Shown: in pieces, positions 38,301 to 51,900 of the stretch
How positions within the stretch are numbered: position 1 is the stretch's first letter
Layout of the letters: each line of letters begins with the position of its first letter
Origin: Orientallactaga sibirica
Lineage: Eukaryota; Chordata; Mammalia; Rodentia; Dipodidae
Direction of reading: 5' to 3'
DNA: 64,000 bases
Assembly: GCA_036365145.1 (NCBI GenBank)
Contig: JAEOAD010000794.1
Coordinates: forward strand, 1,612,001-1,676,000
Notes under the pieces: model-generated
Databases searched by the model: none
What the model saw: only the letters and a program-made list of their open reading frames with translations
Told to the model about the DNA's origin: nothing
Position numbers and translations under genes: made by a program

Positions 38301-41300
38301 GGTCATGGATATCGAGGCCAATTTCTGTCTGGACAGTTGCATTGTAAGAAGTCATACCCTTCCTTTGGCTCTTACATTCTTTCTGGCACCTCTTCCGCAA
38401 TGGACCCTGAGCCTTGGAGGGTGTGATAGAAATGTTTCAGTGATGGACACTCCTCTGTCCCTTCTTCTCAGCACTATGTTGCCTGTTGGTTCATCCCAGT
38501 GGTCATAGCCATCTGAAAAAAGAAGCTTCTCTAACTAGAAGTGAGAGTAGTATTACTATGTGAATATGAACATTAAGTGTAGTGCTTTCAGGGAAGTTTA
38601 GTGGGAATAATATATACATTTAGCCAGACAAGAACAGGCTTTATACCCCTAAGGCTCATGATCTCCCCTGCCATAGATTTTTGACTAGTTTTCTCAGTAC
38701 CAGGCATGTATTCCCTCCCATAGAATGGGCCTTCAGTCCAATTAGGGAACAGTTGGTTTCCCCAAGAGCAGATATGCCATTATTGCATCTGTTTGGTCAT
38801 TGGGCCTGTCTGGCCAAACTTGAGGTTCTCAGTGTCCACTCTTTTCACTGCTGATGATTTCTGTCTCCCATATGGCTGCATGCAGTGCAGTTTTTTCCAG
38901 CTTTCAGTTGGCTGGTCTATAGGGAGAAGGTTTTCTGCTTAGCACCAGCTTGATTTCCCAGTGTCCTTGCCACTCAGGCAAGTGAGGTCTTCAGAAATAG
39001 GGTCTTACCATCTGTTTCTTAAGGGAAACCATGGGCCTTGGGAATAGCTGTAATGTTGGGAGGCTACAGGGACCTCCCTGGGCAACAACTCACTGGAAGG
39101 TATCCCATCCCAGGCACTGAAAATTTTCTAGTAACAATCTATAGGTTCTGGATGTGCCATTATTAAAAAAGTAGGTTTACATAAGTCTTATTAAGAATAT
39201 CTTGAATTTTGATTGACCCTCCCCCTACCCTTCTTTTACACATTCTCTTCCCCTTGCTTAGGACTTTCCCCTGTCTATAATCTGTTCTTCTATTTTATAT
39301 ATACAATACCATCCCCTTAAGTCATTCCCTCTAAACCCTCCCTCCTTTATAACCTTTTTCTAGCTTACTGGCCTCTGTTACCAATTTTTGGTTCCAGCTC
39401 ACACACAAGTCTATACATTTGTAACTAGGATCCACATATGAGAAAGAACATGTGATGTTTGGTTTTCTGAGCCTGGGTTACCTCACTTACTATAATCCTT
39501 TCTAGATCCATCCATTTCCCAGAAAATTTTGTAATTTCATTTTTCTTTACTGCTGACTAGAGCTCTATTGTGTAAATGTACCACATCTTTATTATCCATT
39601 CATCTGTGGAGGGACATCTAGGCTGGTTCCATTTTATAGTTATTGTGAATAGAGCAGCAATAAACATGGTTGTACAAGTATCTCTAAGGTAGTGAAAGAG
39701 TCATTAGGATATATGCCCTAGGAGTGCTATAGCTGGATCATATGGTAAATATATTTTTAGCTGTCTCAAGAACCTCATACTGATTTCCACAATGGCTGGA
39801 CCAGATTACATTCCCACCAACAGTGTAGAAGGAATCCTCTTTTCCTGCATCCTCACCAACACTTATTGTCATTTGTTTTCTTGATGGTAGCCATTCTGAC
39901 AGGAGATGGAATCTAAAAGTAATTTTAGTTTGCATTTCCCTGATGGCTAAGGATGTAGAACACTTTTTTACATGTTTATATGCCATCTGTATTTCTTCTT
40001 CTAAGAACTCTCTATTTAGTTCCATAGCCCATTTTTTTAAACTGGGTTGTTTGATTTCTTATTGTTCTGTTTTTTGAGTTCTTTGTATATACTGGATATT
40101 AATCCTCTGTCATATGTATAGCTGGCAAAGATTTTCTCCCATTCTGTAGCCTGTCTCTTTGCTGTATTCACAGTGTCCTTTGCTGTGCAAAAGCTTTGTA
40201 ATTTCATGAGATCCCAGTGGTTGATTGGTGGTTTTATTTCCTGAGCAACTGGGGTTATATTCAGAAAGTCAATGCCTATGCCAATATGTTGAAAGGTTTC
40301 CCCTAACTTTTTCTCTAGCAGTTTCAGAGTTTCAGGTCTGATATTAAGGTCCCTGATCCACTTGGACTTGATTATTGTACATGGCGAGAGACAAGGATCT
40401 ATTTTCATCCTTCTACGTACAGATATACAGTTTTCCCAGCACCACTTGTTGAAGAGGCTATCTTTTCTCTAATGAATATTTTTGGCATTTTTGTCAAAAA
40501 TCAGATGGCTGTAGCTGCCTGGATATCTGGCTCCTCTATTCTATTCCATTGATGTACATGTCTTTCTTTGTGCCAGTACCATGCTGTTTTTGTTACTATG
40601 GCTTTGTAATATAACTTAAAATTGGGTATGGTGATACCACCAGCCTGATTTTTGTTACCCAAACCTGTTTTGCTATTTGAGGTTTTTTGTGCTTCCTCAT
40701 GAATTTTAGGATTGTTTCTCTATTTCTGTGAAGAATGCCATTGGAATTTTAATGGGGAGTGCATTAAATGTGTAGATTGCTTTGGTAAGATTGACATTTT
40801 CACAATATTGATTCTTCCAATCCAAAAACAAGGGATGTCTTTCCATTTCCTTGTGTTTTCTGCAATTTCTCTCTTGAGTGTTTTAAAGTTCTCATTGTAG
40901 AGATCCTTCACTTCCTTGGTTAAGTTTATTCCAAGGTAATTATTTTTTTTTTTGAGGCAATTGTGACTAGGAGAGATTCCCTGATTTCATCCTCTGCATG
41001 TTTGCTGTTAATATATAGCAAAGCTACTAATTTCTGTGTGTTTATTTTGTATCCTGCTACATTGCTAAAAGTATTTATCAGCTCTAACAATTTTCTGGTG
41101 GAGTATTTAGGGTCTTTTATGAATAGAATCATATCATCTGCGAATAATAATTTGATCTCTACCCTTCCAAACTGTATCCCTTTTATGAGTGTCTCTTGCC
41201 TTATTGCTATAGCTAAGACTTCCAATAGTATATTAAATAAACTGGGGAAAGTGGACACCTTTGTCTTGTGCCTGAATTTAGTGGAAAAGCTTCAAGTTTT

Positions 41301-44300
41301 TCCCCATTTAGTATTATGTTGGCTGTACGTTTGTCATAAATAGCTTTTATTATGTCGAGATATGTTCCTTCTATTCCCAATTTCTGTAATACTTTTACCA
41401 TGAAGGGATGTTGGATCTTGCCAAATGCCTTTTCTGCATCTATTGAGATGATCATGTGATTTTTGTCCTTCAGACCATTTATATGGTGTATTACATTTAT
41501 CCATTTGAACCATCCCTTGCATCTCTGGAAGAAAGCCTACTTGGTCAGGGTGAATAATCTTTCTAAGATATTCTTGTGTTCTGTTTGCCAATATTTTGTT
41601 GAGAATTTCTGCATCTATGTTCATGAGAGAGATTGGTCTGTAATTTTTTTGTTTGTTTTTTCTTTGTTGGGTTTTGGTATCAGGGTGATGCAGGCTTCAT
41701 AGAAGGAGTTTGGTAGAATTCCTTCCTCTTCTATTTTATGGAAAAGTTTGAGAATCAGTGGTGTTAGTTCTTCCATGAATGTCTGGTGAAATTCACCAGT
41801 GAATCCATCTGGGCCTGGACGTTTTTAGTTGGAGACTTTTTATAACTGCTTGGATTTCCATACTTGTTATAGGTTTATTTAAATGGTTTATCTCAGGCCG
41901 GGCGTGGTGGTGCACGCCTTTAATCCCAGCCCTCGGGAGGCAGAGGTAGGAGGATCACAGTGAGTTCGAGGCCACCCTGAGACTACATAGTGAATTCCAG
42001 GTCAGCCTGAGCTAGAGTGAGACCCTACCCCAAAAACCAAAAACCAAACCAAAAAAAAAAAATTAAATGGTTTATCTCATCTTGATTTAATTTAGGTAGG
42101 TCATATGAATCAAGGAAATCATCCATTTCTTTCAGATTTTCTAACTTAGAGGCATATACATTCTTAAATTATGTCTGTATGATTTTCTGGATTTCTTTGG
42201 TATCTGTTGTAATGGTGCCTTTTTTATCCTTAATTTTATTAATTTTGTCTCTTCTTTCTTCTGGTCAGATTTGCTAAGGGTTTATCAATCTTGTTTCTCC
42301 TTTCAAAGAACCAACTCTTTGTTTCATTTTTTGGATTTTTTTTTTTTTTTTTTTTTGGTTTCTACTGATTTTTGGTTTTTCTTGTTCTTCTTTTTCCAAG
42401 TTCTTAAGGTGAAGCATTAAATTGTTTACTTGTGAACTCTCTAATTTCTTTTTTTTAATTTTTTTTGGGGGGAGAGAGACACAGAGAGAGGCAGAGAGAG
42501 AAAGAGAGAGGAAGAGGAAGACAGATAGAGATGGGCATGAGCCAGCAGCCTCTCAGCTGCTGCAAACGAAATCCAGATGTGTGCGACACCTTGTGATCAA
42601 GTGCGGCATTGCACCCCTTTTGCATCTGGCTAAACGTGGGACCTGGAGATTGGAACTGCTGGAGATTGGAACCAGTGTTCTTAGGTTTAGGAGGCAGGTG
42701 CCTTAACCACTAAGCCATCTCTTCAGCCCTGTAATTTCTTAATGTAGGCACTTAGAGGTATAAATTTCCCTCTCAGGACTGCCTTCATTGTGTCCTAAAG
42801 GTTTGGGTATGTTGTATTCTCATCATCATTTTATACTATGAATTTGATTTTCTTTTTAATTTCTTCAATGACCCATTCATCATTCAAAAGTGTTGTTTAG
42901 TCTCCATGAATTTCTGTATGTTGTGTAGTTTTTCTTGTTGCTGATTTGCAGTTTAATCCCATTGTGGTCAGATAGAGTATAAGGGATTATTTCAATTTTC
43001 CTGTATTTGTTAAGATTTGATTTGTATCCTAATATATGGTCTATTTTAGAGACTGTTCCATGTGCTGCTGAGAAAAATGTATATTCTGCAGCATTTGGAT
43101 GGAATATTCTATATATATCTGTTAGGTCCATTTGTTCCATGACATCATTTAATGCAGATGTCTCTCTGTTTATTTTTTGCTGGGATGACCTGTCAAGTGA
43201 TGAGAGTGGGGTATTGAAGTCACTAACTACCATTGTGTTTGGTGTTATCTCTGACCTTAAGTCTAATGGTGTTTGATGAAATTGGGAGCCTCCATGTTAG
43301 GTGCATATATGTTTAGGGTTGTAATGTCCTCCTGTTCCTTTATTCGGTATAAAATGACCTTCTTTATCTTTCCTCCCATTTTCCATCCTTTCAACCTAAG
43401 AAGGTTTCTTTCTTTTATTAAGAGGTGAGTTTCCTGGAGGCAACAGATGGCAGGATCCTGCCTTTTAATCCAGTCTGCAAGCCTGTGTCTTTTGGTTGGG
43501 GCATTGCGGCCACTGATATTAAGAGTTATCATTGAAAGATATGTATTGATTCTTGCCATTCTTCTTGTTTTGTAGTGCTTCTTGTTTTCCTTTTACTCAC
43601 TTGTTTTAACTGTTATTTGAGTATGGTTTGTTTATTTTTTCCTCTTTCCTCATGTGTGTGTTTTGATTTCTCTTCAGTGTGAAGGATTCTTTCAAGTATT
43701 TTCTGTAGAGCTGGTGTAGTTGTCATAAATTCCTTTAGCCCGTTTTTGTTGTGGAATGCCCTTATTTCTCCATCAATTTGGATAGATAGATTTGCAGGAT
43801 AAAGTGATCTTGATTGACAGTTTTTATCTTTCAGAACTTGGAATACATCATTTTAAGCCCTTCTGGCTTTTTAAGTTTATGTTGAGCCATCTGCTGTGAT
43901 CCTGACCGGCTTGCCTTTGAAGGTCACTTGCTTTTTCTCTCTAACTACTTTCAATATATTTTCTTTGGTTTGTGTGTTTAGTAGTTTAATTATAACATGG
44001 TGAGGAGAAGTTCTTTCTAGGTTTTGTCTGTTTGGTGTTCTGAAAGCTTCTTGTATCTGCATTGGCATTTCTTTCCCAATTTGGGGAAATTTTTCTTCTA
44101 TGATTTTGTTGAAAATGCCTACTAAGCCTCTGAATTGAAATTCTTTTCCTTCTACTGTACCCTGAATTCTTATGTTTGATCTTTTGGTAGAGTCCTGGAT
44201 ATCTTGGAATTTTCATTCATACCTTTCTATTAGCTTGTCTTTCTCTTTGTTGGACTGTGTTAGGTCTGCCACCTGCTCTTCTAGTTTAGTTACTCTGTTC

Positions 44301-45873
44301 TCTCCCTTCATCCATTCGACTGGTGAGACTTTCCATAGAGTATTTTATTTCACGACTGTGTTCTTCAGAGCTAGGATTTTAGCCTGGTTTTTCTTCAGTA
44401 TTTATATTTCCTTACTCATGTCCTATAATGACCTTTTTTATTTTATTAAGCTGGTTTTCTGTGCTCTCTTTCAGGAGTTTGTTTTCTTCTTTGAATCCTT
44501 TCATTTCTTCTTTCATTTATTTGAGTATAGATAGAATCATTCTTTTGAAATCTTTGTCAGGTATTTCATTGAAACAGTCTCATTGGTGATCATTTCTGAT
44601 GGATTTATAATTTTTGGTGGGATTGCATTGTCTTGATTCTTTGTGTTTCTTGTATTATAATGTAGCAACTTTTGCATCCTGAATTGATTTGATGCTTGGG
44701 TTTCCTACTTATCTACAGTGTTCTCATATGTGGTAATCCACCTTTATATACTTTAACAACATGAGTTTAAGGTGCCAAGTGTGGCTCTTGTACTCCAATC
44801 CAAACATAGAAGTAATCCTAGGTGTTGAGTTTGCTTGCTAAGCAAGCATTTTAGTGGACTGGGTGGAACAATATATTGGCCAATTTTAAACTTCAATTGA
44901 GCAATATACACATTCAATAAAAACCAGCAGAGTATACAAGTGTGGGGATTAAAACAAACAGATAGTCTTATAAGGCCTTGTAAATCCCTAAGGGTGTGTG
45001 TTGCTCTATACCCTTAACCCTGTCAGCTAGGAGGTAGACAACTCTGTTCTGAATTGGGTTCCAGGTCAGCCTGGATCTGGATCACACCCTGCCCCCAATA
45101 ATGACAGAGGGAAAAGACAAAGTCCCTATCAATCTGTTAGCATTTAAGGCAGCAATATTCAACCCCCCAAGTACAGCTTATTTGAAAATGGTAAAGCCAA
45201 CCAAAAATATGTAGCCCATAACCTGCCCTGACATGGAAAGAGAGATTAGCACTTCCAATGCAGGTCTATGTACCTGTATTTATTTTTGACAGTCAGCTTC
45301 ATTACCTTTTGGTGTGACTTCCAAACTCACCAATGTTGAGTGCCCACCTCGATCCTTCTGTGTTGCTGTGGAGCTGTAGCTCTATTCAGCTATGCTGGAT
45401 TCGCTGCCACTGGGGGCTGAATGCTGGAAGTTCACAGTTCTGATGGTTGGGGGATGGGAGAATTCAGGAAGCCTGGAGTTGCTCACACTATCCCCCTGTA
45501 TCTCTTTCAGTAGCTCCTTAGTTAATCTCAGCTGGCTTTTCTTTAGATTTCTGGAGTCTGCAAGGAGGATGATGAGGTTGGAAAGCCCCTTGTTTGTTCT
45601 CTGCTGCTGCTGCTCAGTGCACCCTGTGGGCATGCAGATCATGTGGATAGGGGCTGCTGGATGAGGGCAGCAAGCTCCTCAGTGGGATTCTGGACATTTT
45701 CCTCCTTTGTGGTGGATCTTGGTTTCTCCTGCTTCTCTGCTGTGTCTAAGAAAGACCTATACTCCTGCACTTTTCAGAAGAAGAGTGTATTTTGCTGTGG
45801 TTTTGTTTAAATCCCTCCCTAGGCTGGTTTGGGTGGCTCCTATGCCACCATCTTACCCAGAAGTCCCTCAACA

Positions 45874-45904
<31 letters not shown>

Positions 45905-48900
45905 TATTATTTATTTATTTATTTGAGAGAGAGATACAGAAATAGGCAGGTAGAGAGAGAGAGAGAGAGAGAATGGGTGCGCCAGGGCCTCCAGCCACTG
46001 CAAACGAACTCCAGATGCATGCACCCCCTTGTGCATCTGGCTTACGTGGGTCCTGAAGAATCGAGCCTTGAACCGGGGTCCTTAGGCTTCATAGGCAAGC
46101 GTTTAACCGCTAAGCCATCTCTCCAGCCCTCAACATAGTTTTAATCTTCATTTCCTTGATGTCTAGGGATGAAAACTTTTTTTAGATATTTATATACCAT
46201 CTGTATTTCTTCTCCTGAGAATGCTCTATTTAGTTCCATAGCCCATTTTTTTTAAACTGGGTTGTTTGATTTCTTATTGTTTTGTTTTTTTGAGTTCTTT
46301 GTATATCCTGGATATTAATCCTCTGTCATATGTATAGCTGGCAAAGATTTTCTCCCAATCTGTAAGTTGCCTCTTTGCTCTATTCACAGTGTCCTTAGCT
46401 GTACAAAAGCTTTGTAATTTCATGAGGTCCCATCAGTTGATCTGTGGTTTTTTTTTTTTTAATTATTTTTGTTATTTTATTTATTTTTGGAGAGAGGCAC
46501 AAAGAGAAACAGACAGAGAGGGAGAGGGAGACAGAGAATGGGTGTGCCAGTAGTCTCTCAGCTGCTGTGAACAAAATCCAGATGTGTGCGCCCCCTTGTG
46601 GCCAAGTGCGGCATTGCACCCTTGCTTCACTTTGCATCTGGCTAAACGTGGGACCTGGAGATTGGAACTGGTGTTCTTAGGCTTAGGAGGTAGGCGCCTT
46701 AACCACTGAGCAATCTCTCCAGCCCTGATCTGTGGTTTTACTTCCTGAGCAACTGAAGTTATATTCAGAAAGTCTTTGCCAACACCAATATGTGGAAGTG
46801 TTTCCCCTACTTTTTCCTCTAGCAGTTTCAGTTTCTGGTCTGATATTAAGGTCTTTGATACATTTGGACTTACTTCTTGGGGCTGGAGAGAAATAAGGAT
46901 CTATTTTCATCCATCTACAGATACATATCCAGGTTTCCCAACACCATTTGCTGAAGAGGCTGTCTTTTCTCCAATGAGTGTTTTTGGCATTTTTGTCAAA
47001 AATCAGGTGGCTTAGCTACCCAGACTTACATCTGGCTCCTTTATTCTGTTCCATTGATCCACATGCCTGTTTTTGTGCCAGTACCATACTGTTTTTGTTA
47101 CTATGGCTCTGTAATATAGGTTAAAATCAGGTATGGTGATACCACCAGCCTTACTTTTATTGCTCAAAATTGTTTTAGATATTCAAGGTTTTTTGTGCTT
47201 CCAAATGAATTTTTGGATTTTTTCCTATTTCCGTGAAGAATGCCATTGGAATTTAGACGTGGATTGCATTAAATGTGTAAATTGCTTTTGGTAAGATTTC
47301 CATTTTCACAATATTGATTCTTCCAATCCATGAACAAGCGATGACTTTCCATTTCCTAGTGTCTTCTGTAATTTCTGTCTTGAGTGTTTTAAGGTTTTCA
47401 TTGTAGAGATCCTTCACTTCCTTGGTTAGGTTTATCCCAAGGTACTTTATTAATTTTTTTGATGCAATTGTGAATGGAAGCGATTCTCTGATTTCACCCT
47501 CTGTGTGTTTGTTGTTAGCTACTGATTTCTGTGTATTTATTTTGTATCCTGCTACATGGCTATAGGTGTTTTATCAGCTCTAACATTTTGCTGGTAGAGT
47601 TTTTAGGGTCCTTTATGTATAGAATCATATCATCTGCAAATAATGATAACTTGATCTCTTCCCTTCCAAACTGTATCCCTTTTATGAGTGTCTCTTGCCT
47701 TATTGCTATGGCTAAGACTTCCAGTACTATATTAAATAAAAGTGGGGACAGTAAACACCCTTGTCTTATTCCTGATTTTAGTGGAAAAACTTCAAGTTTT
47801 TCTCCATTTAGTATTATGTTGGCTGTAGGTTGGTCATAAACAGTCTTTATTTTGTTGAGCATGTTACTTCTATTCCTCATCTCTGTATGATTTTTATCAT
47901 GAAGGGATATTGGATTTTGTCAAATGCCTTTTCTGCATCTATTAGGATGATCATATAATTTTTGTCCTTCAGACCATTTATATGATGTATTACATTTATT
48001 GATTTGCGTATGTTGAACCATACCTGTATCTCTGGGATAAAGCCTACTTGGTTGGGGTGAATGATCTTTCTGACATATTCTTGTATTCTGTTTGCCAATA
48101 TTTTGTTGAGAATTTTTACAGCTATGTTCATGAGGGACATTGGTTTGTAATTTTCTTTTTTTGTTCTATCTTTGTCTGGTTTTGGTATCAGAATGATGCT
48201 GGATTCATAGAAGGGGTTTGGTAGGATACCTTCCTCTTCTATTTTATGGAAAAAGTTTAAGAAACTTTGGTATTAGTTCATCCATGAAGGTCTGGTAAAA
48301 TTCACCAGTGAATCCATCTGGGCCTGGGCTTTTTTTAGTTGGGAGATTTTTTATAACTGCTTGGATCCCCATACTTGTTATAGGTCTATTTAAGTGGTTA
48401 ATCTCATCTTGATTTAATTTAGGTATGTTATATGAATCAAGGAAATCATCCATTTATTTCAGATTTTCAAAGTTAGTGGAGTATATGTTCTTATATTATG
48501 TTTTGTATGATTTTTTAAATTTCTCTGTTATCTGTTGTTATGGTGCCTTTTTCACCTCTAATTTTATTAATTTGTGTCTCTTCTTTCTTTTGGTCAGAAT
48601 TGATAGGGGTTTATCAATCTTGTTTATCCTTTCAAAGAACCAACTCTTTGTTTCAGTGATTCTTTGGATTGTTTTTTTTTTTTTTTTTTTGGTTTCTATT
48701 TCATTAATTTCTGCCCTATTCTTTATTATTTCTTCCCATCTACTGATTTTTGGTTTGCCTTGTTCTTCTTTTTCTAAGGCCTTCAGGTGAAGCATTAAGC
48801 TGTTTACTTGCAACCTTTCTAATCTCTTAACATAGTTCACTTAAAGCTATAAATTTCCCTCTTAGGACTGCCTTCATGTGGTGGCTGCTGCATTCATGAC

Positions 48901-51900
48901 CTCACAGTGGCTACCATTACCTGCAGAATATCGAGACATTCATCATGTCCCTGTGGAGGATAAAGGAAGGCAAAAATAAAATGACATCAAATAGTAGAGG
49001 GCAGGCTAGAGGATAGACGGTACTCAGTGGGAGGGTATGGGGGAGTGGGAATAAGAGGGAATGATGGGAAGGGACCATGAACAAAATACATTATGTACAT
49101 ATATAAAAACTGTCAATAAAAAGTTATTTTTCATGCGAAAAATGAAATATATCTTCCAAGCTTCTCAAATATTAGACTGGAAATCACAATTCTAGCTCAA
49201 TTTCTATAGACCAACCACATCATCTGGCATGTCAGAGGACTTTCATCCAAGAGATGTTCCTGACTGAGGCTCTCAGCTACATCATCTGGCATGTCAGAGG
49301 ACTGTCACCCAAGAGATACTCCTGATTGAGGTTCTCAAAATGAAGTTGCTTTGATTTCTTCACCAGATGTCCTTCCATTTTATTTCTCTGTCCACAATCT
49401 ACTAACTAAATCCAGAAAAGGACCATCACTGCCTATTGCAATTCTCATCTGGAATCTCCCATCACTTCCCTCTTATCTGCACCCATATACCACCTTGATC
49501 CATGATATATACCACTGATATCTGCAGTGTCTGACCTTTAGTATATTGTTGGTGATGCTAAGTCCTTCAATAAACACATCCCCAGAGGTGGCAATCTCTT
49601 CTCCGGTTAGTATTTCAAAGGTGGTAGTTTTTCCAGCTCCATTTAATCCAAGCAATCCAAAGCACTCCTCCTTTTTGATTGTAAGGGAGATATTTTTCAC
49701 AGCCAGAGTGACTGGAATTTTAAAATATATCTTAAAAAATAAAAAAGCATTATACATATAAAAACTGTATATATGTGTATAGGAATACTTATAATTTAAA
49801 AACAGTATTTCAAACCCTGGACATTTTCACAAGATTTCTACTAGGTAAATACTCATGGGTCCTTGAGAACCACAGTGAGACCTGGGTACCAACAATGTGA
49901 TTTTAGATAAGGATGAAGCTAGCATATGCTACCTTTTCAAAGATATTACCTTTATGAGTTCTTTAATAAGCACAGTGAAATACAGTGAGTCCTGAGGCTG
50001 CTGTAGGACTTGCTCTCTTTCATTTTGTACATCTTCATCTTCTGATTCCCCAGATAATTCCCTGGACACTTTATCCTGAATTTTGAAAACAGAATGAATG
50101 GTAGATACTGTTTAGGCATCTGATCTAGAATGGATGAATCAGGAAAATGAAAATGTAGGGTCTTTCAAAGCATCGAAGCAGGTCTGACTTTCTCTTCAAG
50201 AGGCCTCCTGCCTGACTACAGTTCTCTGAAATAAACTATTTCCTTTTGTACTGAGGAACTCCCAAAGTTCTCAACTCCCAAGTTTAGAATCTAGGCTTCT
50301 GCCATGAACAACAGTGCTCTCCTCAAAATGGACATCACGAAAATCTACAAGCACAGCAAAAATTAATTATGGTCAAATGCTATTTGTTTATAAGCTATAT
50401 TTTAGAACACACAAGTAGGACTGAAAGTAGGAAAAAACTTCTCAAAGCAAAAAGGGAAGTCAGCTTAATGTGTGAAATGGCTGCGGTGAATTCAATAAAT
50501 AAATACAAGTCTATCAGGAGACTTACAATGGGGAGGAAACAGAGGGAAGGAAAGGACATTCTACTAGTGGAGTATGACATAAAGCTCAAAGAACACTGAC
50601 TTGTTGTTGTTGTTGTTGTTGTTATTTTTGGTTTCTTGAAGTAGGGTTTCACTGCAGCTCAGGCTGACCTGGAATTCACTATGTAGTCTCAGGGTGGCCT
50701 CAAACTTAAGGCAATCCTCCTACCTCTGGCTTCCAAGTGCTGGGATTAAAGGAGTGCACCACCACGCCCAGCTATTTTTTTTTTTTTTTTTTTTTGGCTT
50801 GTTTTGCTTAAACTTATTTTGAAAGAATTTTTATTTATAGAAGAGTTTTAACATAGCACTGTTCTAAATATACCTTTCCCCCTTCTTCTAATGTTAACAC
50901 CTTATATAACTTTGACATTGGTTAAAAGCAAGAAACTGTGCTACAGAGATGGTTCCATGGTTAAAGGTGCTTGCTTGAAAAGTCTGATGGCCTGGGTTCA
51001 ATTTCCCAGTACCCATATAAAGCCAGATGCACAAAGTGGTGCATATGTCTGGAATTCATTTGCAATGACAAGAAGCCCGGGTGTGTCCATACTCACTCTA
51101 ACTGCAGCAATAAAAAAAACAGCACCAACACACACACCAAAAAAACAGCAATCAAAAACTGGTAGCAAGACCCTGGGCAAAGCTCAAACCTCTCTACACA
51201 CCTTCAAGCTGGAAATCAGATCCACCCCTAAGCACACCTTTGGGATGGACCCTGTGTTCTGCCTTTGATGACACCTCCTCTAGCCAGGTTTTTTTGCTTG
51301 ATCAAATTGGCCAGGGGTTTATATATCTTGTTTATTTTTTAATTTTTATTTTAAAAATATTTATTTATTTATTTGAGAGAGAGAGAGAGATACAGATATG
51401 CAGGTAGAGAGAAAGAGATAATGGGTACACTGGGGCCTTTAGGCACTGCAAACGAACTCCAGATGTGTGTGCCCCTTGCTCATCTGGCTTACGTGGGTCC
51501 TGGAAAATTGAGCCTTGAACCGGGATCCTTAGGCTTCAGAGGCAAGTGTTTAACTGCTAAGCCATCTCTCCAGCCCCTCTTGTTTATTTTTTCAAAGAAT
51601 CAGATCTTTTTTTCATTAATTTTCTTAATTTCCAATTCATTAATTTTTTGCTTTCATCTTAATTATTTCTTTCCATCTGGACCCTTTGGGGTTGGATTCT
51701 TATTTTTCCAATGTCTTTAGGGGAATGTTTAGGTTATTGATTTGGGATCTCTCTGCCTTTGTTATGAAGGCATTTAGTGCTATGAGTTTTCCTCTGAGGA
51801 CTGCCTTCAATGTGTCTCATAAGTTTTGGTATGTTGGCTTCTCATTGTAGTTCAATTCTAGATATTTTTCAATTTCATTTTTTATTTCGTTTGCTACCCA

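Larger units (their letters stand above)
38097..45867 (-). mobile_element. Near full-length L1 nested inside another L1
   Basis: On the minus strand the element starts at 45867 with GGGACTTCTGGGTAAGATGG, the typical start of an L1 5' UTR. The 5' UTR runs to about 44540, ORF1 remnants to about 43870, and ORF2 from about 43559 ([11 protein letters not shown]) through endonuclease and reverse transcriptase ([12 protein letters not shown] near 41130). The 3' UTR ends in poly(A) at 38097. Frameshifts and two SINE insertions disable it. Flanking copies TCAACCTAG (38088-38096) and TCAACATAG (45868-45876) are its target duplication. Confidence 0.88.
36885..48866 (-). mobile_element. L1 element (outer copy), split by a nested full-length L1
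   Basis: The outer minus-strand L1 has its 3' UTR and ORF2 C-terminus at 36885-38096. It resumes at 45868 (SINE removed) and runs through ORF2 to 48866, including reverse transcriptase with the [12 protein letters not shown] active-site block at about 47600-47680. It is 5' truncated in the endonuclease-RT linker. Frameshifts and stops are present, so it is inactive. Confidence 0.85.

Noticed and set aside
37798..48840. Reverse-transcriptase and endonuclease frames that could be read as an active element or host gene
   Set aside because: They are pieces of two L1 ORF2 copies broken by frameshifts, stops and SINE insertions.
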